DNA from: Glaciecola siphonariae
GTDB lineage: Bacteria; Pseudomonadota; Gammaproteobacteria; Enterobacterales; Alteromonadaceae
Assembly (NCBI RefSeq): GCF_042652645.1
Contig: NZ_JBHSGU010000029.1
Span: 244,477 to 308,476, forward strand
DNA length: 64,000 bases
Reading direction: 5' to 3'
The notes under the pieces were generated by a model that was given only the letters and a program-made list of their open reading frames with translations, had not been told where the DNA came from and did not search any database. Below are positions 53,911-61,674 of the stretch, piece by piece. Made by a program: the position numbers and the translations under genes. How positions within the stretch are numbered: the first letter of the stretch is position 1; each line of letters starts with the position of its first letter.

Positions 53911-54756
53911 CTAAATGCTAGCCAGTGATAGCTGATATCCTGAGTATTTGCGGATATTTATTACTCGGTCACTATCTAGTAGCAAATACTGCCCTTTTAT
54001 TCCGTTTAAAACACCCGAAAACCCTAGCTCTTTATCAAGATTAATAGACTTAATCTTTTGGGGATATTGCAGAACGGGATACTCAATATCAACCGGCTCA
54101 ATATCTAACGGTGATATTGCTTGCAGGCCGTATTCTTGCGTAAGCGCATCTAGTTCGGGCTTTGCTAGTTCAAGTAGCTCATCACGTTTTTCCTGTAAAT
54201 CAATAGCCGTAATATTTCCTTTTAGCATTGTTCGCCAGTTTGTTTTGTCAGCAATGTGTTTTGCGAGCGTCGTTTCTACTAAACCACTGAGCTTGCGCTC
54301 CCCCACTCTGAAAATGGCGAGCGCTTGGGATGCGCCTTGGTCTATCCATCGGGACGACACACCATCACTTGCGTGTCGAGTGATACCCACTTTTGCAGCA
54401 CCTGTATTGGCCAAATAAACAAAGTGAGGCTGCAGGCAATGGGTCTCGCCCCATTCCGGTTCACGGCAAGTGCCGGCATGATAATGGCAAAGCTCTGGCT
54501 TAATAATGCACGTGTCGCACTGTGCTAAGCGCATTAAGCACGGATAGCAATAGCCCTGATTAAAACTCTTTTTAGTCACTCGCTCACAATGAACACATTG
54601 AATAACATTGCTAAACTCAACTTCAATCGACGTACCTATTAGTGCGTTCATATTCACTAACTCATCGCCTATCGGAAGCTGATACTCCACTTTATTATTG
54701 GCGTCTACGCCAACTTTCATTTTATTTACTGTTCCGTGATACACAAAGTTTCTCAT
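53911..54756 (-). CDS. DUF2797 zinc-ribbon protein
   Basis: A 281-residue protein: three or more CxxC-type pairs between about residues 54 and 105 (CVHC, CYPC, CDTC, then CHYH and a later C) expected to bind zinc, followed by VYLANTGAAKVGITR (about 113-127), which resembles the GIY-YIG core seen in DUF2797 proteins. Function not established. A plausible nucleic-acid-binding or nuclease-like protein. Downstream neighbour is tRNA-Leu on the other strand. Confidence 0.82.
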   Translation of the reverse strand: MRNFVYHGTVNKMKVGVDANNKVEYQLPIGDELVNMNALIGTSIEVEFSNVIQCVHCERVTKKSFNQGYCYPCLMRLAQCDTCIIKPELCHYHAGTCREPEWGETHCLQPHFVYLANTGAAKVGITRHASDGVSSRWIDQGASQALAIFRVGERKLSGLVETTLAKHIADKTNWRTMLKGNITAIDLQEKRDELLELAKPELDALTQEYGLQAISPLDIEPVDIEYPVLQYPQKIKSINLDKELGFSGVLNGIKGQYLLLDSDRVINIRKYSGYQLSLASI

Positions 54757-54935
54757 CTGACATTGTTGCCTTTTAGTATGCCAGAACTAAGCAGCAAAAA
54801 CAGGATGCAAGTGCCAATAGCCATCGCCTCGCTGCGATCACCATCAACTTTTATCGAAGATTTACGAATCAATCAACATGAATTTCTGATTACAAATGTA
54901 AGCAAATACGGCTAGTTTGTGCGTGCGAGGTCTTA

Positions 54936-55139
54936 ATGAAATTTATTGATAATAAGTTAGCTAAATTAAAGGCAGAGGTAAGCGAGTTAGCCGACCACTG
55001 CGAACAACTAGGTGATGAAAAAACTAGGCAGCTTTTGCTTGAGGTAGAAGAACTGCTGGACATTACACACAGCAGTTTTTTGGGTAAGAGCTTGAATAAT
55101 ATAATGCCCCATCAAATCAATAAACAGCAAAAGCACTAA
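54936..55139 (+). CDS. Small hypothetical protein, 67 aa
   Basis: A 67-residue frame with ATG preceded by GCGAGG at a suitable distance. The protein is helical and charged (KLAKLKAEVSELADHCEQL, EVEELLDI), likely a short coiled coil, with no signal peptide or membrane segment. I do not recognise a family. The reading frame and ribosome-binding site make it credible but not certain. Confidence 0.5.
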   Translation: MKFIDNKLAKLKAEVSELADHCEQLGDEKTRQLLLEVEELLDITHSSFLGKSLNNIMPHQINKQQKH

Positions 55140-55350
55140 AGCCACTCAGCTTTGCTCACTAGCTACTTGGCAACCATAAGATTGTTATCTACTTTTCTCG
55201 AACGATGTCCCGCGGACATGAAGTGTTCTTTTGCCGCACGTTATGGCCTTTTTTACGAATTTCTTTGCAAACCTTCCACAGAATCATTTATCGCTTAAGC
55301 ACTCTATTAGTTTTGCACCTAAGCAAATTTACACTATGATATTGGATAGA

Positions 55351-55379
55351 GCGAAACGTACCGAAACAGCGAAACGCAC
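55351..55379 (+). promoter_or_regulatory. CGAAAC repeats before the LacI-type regulator
   Basis: GCGAAACGTAC (55351-55361) and GCGAAACGCAC (55369-55379), 18 bases apart, with a third CGAAAC at 55362-55367 between them. They end just before the ribosome-binding region (AAGGAG, 55382-55387), a suitable place for autoregulation. Confidence 0.4.
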
Positions 55380-55400
55380 ACAAGGAGCGAAGGCGATTTT

Positions 55401-56456
55401 ATGTCTATTCGAAGAGCAAAAAGACTCACCTTAAAAGAGGTAGCGCTTAAAATCGGTGTGTCTACGGCAACGGTATCTAACGCATTTAATCGCCCCTCTC
55501 AGTTATCTCAAGAATTACGTGAAGAAATTCTGCAATCTTGCAAAGAAATGGGGTATGCAGGACCACATGCCGAATCGCGACAACTTCGCACTGGTAAGAC
55601 TAAAGTTATCGGGGTAATGCTTTCTCATCAATTAAGCTATAGCTTTTCAGACCCCGTCGCCAACATGGTGCTACAAGGAATTTCGCAAGTATTCGAAAAG
55701 CCTGAATACAATATATTAGTCGTGCCATCCCGACGTGAATTAAAGAGTTTAAGTGGTTTAGAGTCATTCGTTGAAGGCTTCATTATTTATGGCCCACCAT
55801 CGCAAGACCGATTACGCGAATTGATTTATCACCGAAAAGCCATTATTGCTATCGACTTTACTTTGGAAAATGCGGTCTCAATTAATATTAATAATCAAAA
55901 AGCCGCGAGAGAGTGTGCGGAATTTGCCTTTTCGCATCATCCAGAACACACGGTGATATTGGGTCTTCGTATGGCACAAGAAAACCGAACAGCAAATCTT
56001 GAAAATCTTACCCTGTACGATCCGGCAAACAATATTATGGTTCAACGCCTACTCGGGTTTCAGGAGGCTGCTTTAGCGAGTAATAAGGTCATATCTAAGT
56101 CGCACATCTGGAATATTCCCGACAACACGCATTTTTTAGCCTACGAAACCGCTAAGTATGTATTACAGCAAACACCTCGCCCAAATGTCTTGTTGTGCAT
56201 GAGCGACAGGATTGCGCTTAGCGCTATTCAGGCGGCGCACGACTTAGGGCTAAAAGTGCCGAATGATGTCATGATTACTGGCTATGACGGTATCGACGAG
56301 GCACGGACATCCACTCCGTCGGTAACGACTATCGAGCAACCAAGTCTTGAAAAAGGACGCGCTGCTGCCGAAATATTCTTAGGCGACAGAGAAGAGGAAA
56401 ACCTGACTCTACACGCACCTCTTGTTATTCGCGATAGTTGTCCAAATCCAAATTAA
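55401..56456 (+). CDS. LacI-family transcriptional regulator
   Basis: A 351-residue LacI/GalR regulator: HTH at about 9-30 (LTLKEVALKIGVSTATVSNAF), hinge helix, then periplasmic-binding-like effector domain from about 65 (VIGVMLSHQ) through PNDVMITGYDGIDEA and TIEQP. It most likely controls the adjacent alpha-glucosidase, symporter and flavoprotein genes in response to an imported alpha-glucoside or its product. Its stop codon lies within the phased TTAAGT repeats upstream of the glucosidase gene. Confidence 0.92.
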   Translation: MSIRRAKRLTLKEVALKIGVSTATVSNAFNRPSQLSQELREEILQSCKEMGYAGPHAESRQLRTGKTKVIGVMLSHQLSYSFSDPVANMVLQGISQVFEKPEYNILVVPSRRELKSLSGLESFVEGFIIYGPPSQDRLRELIYHRKAIIAIDFTLENAVSININNQKAARECAEFAFSHHPEHTVILGLRMAQENRTANLENLTLYDPANNIMVQRLLGFQEAALASNKVISKSHIWNIPDNTHFLAYETAKYVLQQTPRPNVLLCMSDRIALSAIQAAHDLGLKVPNDVMITGYDGIDEARTSTPSVTTIEQPSLEKGRAAAEIFLGDREEENLTLHAPLVIRDSCPNPN

Positions 56457-56480
56457 GTAAATATTAAGTTAAATTAAGTC
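56451..56480 (+). promoter_or_regulatory. Phased TTAAGT repeats upstream of the alpha-glucosidase gene
   Basis: Three TTAAGT copies start at 56453, 56464 and 56474 (11- and 10-base spacing, about one helical turn). 21 of the first 22 bases recur at 58169-58190 upstream of the symporter gene. Likely binding site of a common regulator. Confidence 0.5.
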
Positions 56481-56551
56481 GTCTTTTAGATTTCACCTGC
56501 ACTGTTTTTGAGTAAAATCTGGCATCCAAGATTAGTAGCAGTAGGTGTAAC

Positions 56552-58159
56552 ATGTCAGATTGGTGGAAAGGCGCAGTCATATATCAAATCTATCCGCGTA
56601 GTTTTAAAGACACAAGTAACAACGGTGTAGGAGACTTACCGGGTATCACCCAAAAGCTAGAATATATTGCTTCTCTGGGTGTCGACGCAATTTGGATATC
56701 GCCCTTTTTTAAATCACCTATGCATGATTTTGGTTATGACATTTCTGATTACTGCGCTGTTGATCCACTGTTTGGCAATCTAGTAGATTTTAAAGAACTA
56801 CTGGAAAAGGCCCATAGTCTTAATATTAAGGTAATCATAGACCAAGTTATCAGCCATTGCTCAATTGAACATCCTTGGTTTAGCGAAAGCAGAAAAGATA
56901 AAACTAACGCAAAGGCAGATTGGTTTGTATGGGCTGACCCGAAAGAAGATGGTTCAGAGCCGAATAATTGGCTGTCATTTTTTGGCGGCAGCGCTTGGAC
57001 CTTCGATGAGTCACGTGGCCAGTATTATTTTCACAACTTTTTGACTAATCAGCCAGATTTAAACTTTCACAACCCAGAAGTGCAAGCAGCTCAACTTAAT
57101 AACTTAAAGTTTTGGTTAGATTTGGGTGTCGACGGCTTCAGACTCGATGTTGCTAACTTTTACTTTCATGACAAAGACCTGCGAGACAATCCCATTTTTC
57201 CGGAGGGTGAGCGCAGCACAGTAGGGGTTACCGATTCAAACCCTTATTCAAGACAACAGCATATTCACTCTATCACGCAGGCTGAGAACATCGCCTTTAT
57301 CGAAAAGATGCGCCAGCTAATGGATCAGTATCCCAATACTACGACGATGGGCGAGATAAATGGTGAACATTCCTTAGACATAATGGCCGAGTACACCACG
57401 GGCGATAATCGCATGCACATGGCATATACCTTCGATTTATTGGGGGAAGACTGCAGCAAAGAGGCGATAGAAGCGGTAGCAGAAGAATTTAATTTAACCC
57501 TAAAAGATGGGTGGGCATGTTGGGCATTATGTAATCACGACGTGAAACGCGTTGTAAGCCGCTGGGGTCCGTCGCAAAGTCACCCAGACTTTCCTTTGGC
57601 AGCTATGGCTTTACTGTTAAGTCTTAAAGGAAGTGTGTGCCTGTATCAGGGTGAAGAACTCGGTCTGCCCGAGGGAGACGTAGCATTTGAAGACATTCAG
57701 GACCCTTACGGAAAGCCCTTCTGGCCTGAATATAAAGGCCGAGATGGCTGCAGAACGCCAATGGTTTGGGATACTTCCGCTCAGTACGCTGGGTTTTCAG
57801 ATGCTAAACCCTGGTTACCCGTGGATAACACACAGCAGTTAATGTCGGTCGCTTCTCAGGAAGCTTCTCAAACAAGCGTACTCAACAAAACGCGCCAACT
57901 TATCACATGGCGTAATCAACAACCCTCACTGAAGATAGGTGAGTTTACGTTACTAGATTTACCTGGCGTATTGGCATGGCTGAGAACCACAGAAGAACAG
58001 CAAATGTTGGTAGTCATCAATTTAAGTGCTTCCGCTCAAGATGTTGAGCTTCCGTTTGCAAATGTTGCCGCGCAAAATCCCGCAGGATTCGAATTTTCTT
58101 TAGAAGGGCACAGCCTTCACTTACCGGCTTACCAAGTATTGTTTGCTACGGTTGATTAA
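56552..58159 (+). CDS. GH13 alpha-glucosidase (GH13_23-like)
   Basis: A 535-residue glycoside hydrolase family 13 enzyme without signal peptide, so cytoplasmic. Nucleophile Asp199 (GFRLDVAN), acid/base Glu268 (MGEIN), transition-state Asp330 (NHD). The block QVISHCS replaces the common NHTS, as SH(T/C)S does in proteobacterial GH13_23 exo-alpha-glucosidases, which favour short substrates. It would hydrolyse an imported alpha-glucoside to glucose plus an aglycone. Second gene of the cluster. Confidence 0.92.
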   Translation: MSDWWKGAVIYQIYPRSFKDTSNNGVGDLPGITQKLEYIASLGVDAIWISPFFKSPMHDFGYDISDYCAVDPLFGNLVDFKELLEKAHSLNIKVIIDQVISHCSIEHPWFSESRKDKTNAKADWFVWADPKEDGSEPNNWLSFFGGSAWTFDESRGQYYFHNFLTNQPDLNFHNPEVQAAQLNNLKFWLDLGVDGFRLDVANFYFHDKDLRDNPIFPEGERSTVGVTDSNPYSRQQHIHSITQAENIAFIEKMRQLMDQYPNTTTMGEINGEHSLDIMAEYTTGDNRMHMAYTFDLLGEDCSKEAIEAVAEEFNLTLKDGWACWALCNHDVKRVVSRWGPSQSHPDFPLAAMALLLSLKGSVCLYQGEELGLPEGDVAFEDIQDPYGKPFWPEYKGRDGCRTPMVWDTSAQYAGFSDAKPWLPVDNTQQLMSVASQEASQTSVLNKTRQLITWRNQQPSLKIGEFTLLDLPGVLAWLRTTEEQQMLVVINLSASAQDVELPFANVAAQNPAGFEFSLEGHSLHLPAYQVLFATVD

Positions 58160-58168
58160 GATGCGTGA

Positions 58169-58190
58169 AATTAAGTAAAAATTAAGTTAA
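58169..58190 (+). promoter_or_regulatory. TTAAGT repeats upstream of the symporter gene
   Basis: Two TTAAGT copies start at 58171 and 58182 (11-base spacing). The 22 bases match 56451-56472 with one mismatch. The start codon of the symporter lies 140 bases downstream. Confidence 0.5.
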
Positions 58191-58330
58191 CAAAATCATT
58201 AAGCCTTCATCACATCGGTGGTGTATTCAGTTATGATTAATTAGCAACGAAAGCGCCGCTAAATAGAGCGTTTACTTAACAAACACAACAAAAACAAGAA
58301 GGGTGTATAACATCCGCACGGAGCACGTAC

Positions 58331-59896
58331 ATGGGCACAATTCACAATATTGACTTGTATATCATTGCAGCCTACTTTTTGGTTGTATTAGCTATTGGGG
58401 TTTGGGTAGGGCTAAAAACTAAAACCGGTGAAGACCTGTTTTTAGGCGGTCGAACCTTAACTTGGGGTGTCATTGGCGCTTCCCTGTTTGCTTCAAATAT
58501 TTCGAGCACAACCTTAATAGGATTAACTGGAGCCGCCTACACCACCGGTATAGCAAGCTCTAATTACGAATGGCTCGCTGGCGTGCCGCTAATCATTATG
58601 GCAGCGGTTTTTATTCCCATTTATTTGCGCGCTCAAATTACCACGGTGCCTGAGTATTTAGAGATGCGGTATGACGTGCGCTCTCGAAAAATCTTTTCGT
58701 CTGTGACGATTGTGACCAGTGTACTGGTCGATATGGCGGGTGGACTATACGCAGGCGCAATCGTACTGCAGGTATTCTTTCCAGAGTTATCGCTCACTTA
58801 TACCGCAATCGGTTTGGCCTTAGTTGCAGGCTTTTATACCGCATTTGGCGGTCTTAAAGCAGTTGCCTACACCGATACTCTTCAGGCGATTATTCTCGTG
58901 GTTGGTTGTAGCATACTGACATATATGCTCTTTGACCGACTAGACTTTTCGTGGTCAATGCTAACCTCCTCAGTGCCCGACAACCATTTATCTGTCGTTC
59001 GCCCGATGGACGATCCTACGCTCCCATGGCTTGGCACACTTGTTGGCGTTCCATTACTTGGATTCTGGTATTGGGTAACCAATCAATACGTCACTCAACG
59101 CGTCTTGGCAGCAAAGAACGTTCAACATGCGCGCTGGGGAGCGATGCTAGGTGGTTTCCTAAAAATCCTTCCGCTATTTATTATGGTGTTGCCTGGCGCA
59201 ATGGCTATCAGCATTCTTCCGAACATAGAGAATGGCGATATGGTGTTTCCAACCTTAGTTGCTGAAGTGTTGCCTGTTGGCGTTGTAGGTATCGTTTTAG
59301 CAGGTCTTGTGTCTGCCATCATGTCAACTGTCGACTCTACTCTTAACTCTGCCTCTACCTTGGTGGTAGTGGATTTTGTGAAACCACGAAGACCCGGCAT
59401 AAGCGACCGTGAAGTTGCTAAAATTGGGCGAATCTGCACCATCGTTATTATGCTTATTGCCGCTCTTTGGGCTCCTCAAATCGCCAACTTTGGTGGGTTA
59501 TGGACCTATCTACAGCAAATGTTTGCCATCATTGTTCCCCCGGTTGCAGTTTTATTTTTAGTCGGCGTATTTTACAGAACAGCCACACCAACAGCCGCAT
59601 TTTGGACATTGATTCTAGGATTTGTGTTAGGTATTGCGATGTTTTTAGCTCGCCAAAGTGGCCTATTAGACATGCATTTCTCTGTAGGCGTTGGCGTGAT
59701 GTTTGCTGTTTGCACAGCGATTTTTGTCGCCGTGTCAAAATTTGGCCCACAAGACCTAAAACAAGACGTTTCTGCACTGGTGTTTGACAAATCCTTGATT
59801 GCGGAAAAATCGGGCACCAGCATTTTTGCTGATTATCGTGTGCATGCAGTATTGCTCGTGATTTCTATGCTTTGGGTATTAGTTACTTTTTGGTAG
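58331..59896 (+). CDS. SGLT-type sodium/sugar symporter (SSS family)
   Basis: A 521-residue inner-membrane protein with about 14 transmembrane helices: FASNISSTTLIGLTG, IASSNYEW, and FWYWVTNQYVTQR are core SSS motifs. Compared with my recall of Vibrio SGLT, the sugar-contact Glu (Glu80), Asn (in NQY) and Lys (in GGFLK) are kept, while the Gln contact is Thr61. So it probably takes up a sugar or glycoside other than free galactose. Ribosome-binding site GCACGGAG. Upstream gene is the alpha-glucosidase. Confidence 0.9.
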   Translation: MGTIHNIDLYIIAAYFLVVLAIGVWVGLKTKTGEDLFLGGRTLTWGVIGASLFASNISSTTLIGLTGAAYTTGIASSNYEWLAGVPLIIMAAVFIPIYLRAQITTVPEYLEMRYDVRSRKIFSSVTIVTSVLVDMAGGLYAGAIVLQVFFPELSLTYTAIGLALVAGFYTAFGGLKAVAYTDTLQAIILVVGCSILTYMLFDRLDFSWSMLTSSVPDNHLSVVRPMDDPTLPWLGTLVGVPLLGFWYWVTNQYVTQRVLAAKNVQHARWGAMLGGFLKILPLFIMVLPGAMAISILPNIENGDMVFPTLVAEVLPVGVVGIVLAGLVSAIMSTVDSTLNSASTLVVVDFVKPRRPGISDREVAKIGRICTIVIMLIAALWAPQIANFGGLWTYLQQMFAIIVPPVAVLFLVGVFYRTATPTAAFWTLILGFVLGIAMFLARQSGLLDMHFSVGVGVMFAVCTAIFVAVSKFGPQDLKQDVSALVFDKSLIAEKSGTSIFADYRVHAVLLVISMLWVLVTFW

Positions 59897-59931
59897 CCCA
59901 CCATTACTGACCAACTATTGATGAGGATATT

Positions 59932-61545
59932 ATGCTGTTAAGACAAACCAACATACAAAAACTGAGCGAGCAAGAGTTCGATGTTTTAGTCGTTGGTTCG
60001 GGTATCAACGGCGCTGTCGCTGCGGCAGCGCTAAAGCGAAAAGGTGCAAAAGTTGCACTAATTGATAAAGGCGACTTTGCGGGTCATACCTCGTCTAACT
60101 CATCAAATTTAGCTTGGGGTGGCATCAAGTACCTAGAAAATCACGAATATCTATTGGTCAATAAACTATGCAAAAGTCGTAACCATTTAATGAGAAGCTA
60201 TCCTTCCACAGTGAAAGAGATTCGCTTCTTAACCACTCTACAAAAAGGTTTTCGATTTCCAGCTTGGTTTGTGTATATAGGTACCGTCCTGTATTGGCTA
60301 ATGGGAAGGTTTTTTACTCAAAAGCCGACGTTTTTGACTGCGAAGGAAATTAAGAATACGGAAAGTGTAATTGATGTCAGCAATGCGCAGGGCGGGTTTG
60401 AATACTCCGACGCATTTTTATATGACAACGATGCACGCTTTGTCTTTAATTTTGTAAGAAGTGCGATGGATAACGGCGCAGTTGTTGCCAACTATGTTGG
60501 CGCAACTGCAACCAAACGCGAGCAGGGCTTCTGGACTACAGAGGCATGCGATGTTATCAGCGCAAAAACCTTTTCGATTAAGTCTAAAGCGGTCATTAAT
60601 GCCTGCGGACCTATGGTTGATCTTTTCAACGAGCAAAATCATCAGAAAACAGAACATAATCATCTATTCTCCAAGGGTGTTCACCTGATCGTCAATAAGC
60701 TCACAAGCGTTGACAAGGTGCTCGCCTTTTTTGCATCAGATGGGCGTTTGTTTTTCGTTATACCTATGGGTCAAAAAACGTGTATCGGCACAACCGATGA
60801 CCAAGTTGAAAACCCCGCAACAACAGTCACCGAAGCAGACCGTACTTTTATTCTAGACAATGTAAATGCCTTGCTTGACTTAGAAAAACCACTGACAAGG
60901 GCAGACATCATTTCCGAACGATGTGGTGTTAGACCACTCGCTGTTAAGGGTGGTAAAGGCGAAGCAGATTGGGTTCAACTATCTAGAAAGCATGCTATTG
61001 ATGTAGACCAAGACAAGCAATACATGAGTATATTCGGAGGCAAATTAACCGATTGTATTAATGTGGGTGAAGAAGTATGCGAACTCATCGAAAATATGGG
61101 GATCGCCCTGCCAGAGCGAGATAAGATTTGGTATGGAGAGTCCTCCGCGCAAATAAAAGCAGAATTTGAGTATCGTGCAAAATTATTAAATTTAGATGCA
61201 ATGACCCCAGAGTATTCATCAGAGAAACTTACTACACGTCTATGGCGACGTTATGACATTCACGCGCTTCAAATATTGGATGAAATACAGCGTGACCCAA
61301 GTCAGGCAGGACAGTTGATGAAAAATGCTGAATATCTGAGAGCTGAACTTCACTACGCCGCCCGACGCGAGATGATTACAAAGCTTGAGGATTTCTTGCG
61401 CAGACGTTCAAAAATTGAAATGGTGCTTCGCAAGGAAGATATTATCTCTACACCGGGGATCATTGAGGCTTGTGAGATATTGTTTGGTGATGAGGCAGAC
61501 GAGAAACGCAACGAATATATAAAAAAGGCTAGAGAGAGCGCTTAG
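59932..61545 (+). CDS. GlpD/GlpA-like FAD-dependent glycerol-3-phosphate dehydrogenase family protein
   Basis: A 537-residue flavoprotein: FAD motif GSGING (22-27), then HTSSNSSNLAWGGIKYLEN (52-70) in place of the GlpD SSKLIHGGLRYLE, FGGKLTD near residue 373, GVRPLAV, and a C-terminal GlpD-type domain. Relative to E. coli GlpD as I recall it, the substrate Arg of GGLRYL is Lys66 and the preceding IHGG is AWGG; the later Arg and Lys contacts are kept. It probably oxidizes glycerol-3-phosphate or a related polyol phosphate. It lies 35 bases after the symporter gene, likely cotranscribed. Confidence 0.85.
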   Translation: MLLRQTNIQKLSEQEFDVLVVGSGINGAVAAAALKRKGAKVALIDKGDFAGHTSSNSSNLAWGGIKYLENHEYLLVNKLCKSRNHLMRSYPSTVKEIRFLTTLQKGFRFPAWFVYIGTVLYWLMGRFFTQKPTFLTAKEIKNTESVIDVSNAQGGFEYSDAFLYDNDARFVFNFVRSAMDNGAVVANYVGATATKREQGFWTTEACDVISAKTFSIKSKAVINACGPMVDLFNEQNHQKTEHNHLFSKGVHLIVNKLTSVDKVLAFFASDGRLFFVIPMGQKTCIGTTDDQVENPATTVTEADRTFILDNVNALLDLEKPLTRADIISERCGVRPLAVKGGKGEADWVQLSRKHAIDVDQDKQYMSIFGGKLTDCINVGEEVCELIENMGIALPERDKIWYGESSAQIKAEFEYRAKLLNLDAMTPEYSSEKLTTRLWRRYDIHALQILDEIQRDPSQAGQLMKNAEYLRAELHYAARREMITKLEDFLRRRSKIEMVLRKEDIISTPGIIEACEILFGDEADEKRNEYIKKARESA

Positions 61546-61575
61546 ACGCGCTGGCACATGACTACCTTAAGGCAT

Positions 61576-61614
61576 TGCGAGCACAACGCTAAATAGCGTT
61601 CATAACGGCTCGCA
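61576..61614. terminator. Hairpin between convergent genes (possible terminator)
   Basis: Outer stem TGCGAGC (61576-61582) / GCTCGCA (61608-61614) enclosing an inner AACGCT/AGCGTT stem; TAAGCTTTTA follows on the plus strand. Weak T run, so a moderate call. Confidence 0.4.
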
Positions 61615-61674
61615 TAAGCTTTTACTCAACGAGCAGTCTCACACGCCAAATCCTTGCTTTCCAAATCCGTGCTT

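Noticed and set aside
55231..55434. A 67-residue frame overlapping the LacI-type gene start
   Set aside because: No ribosome-binding site, overlaps the regulator start in another frame and covers the CGAAAC repeats.
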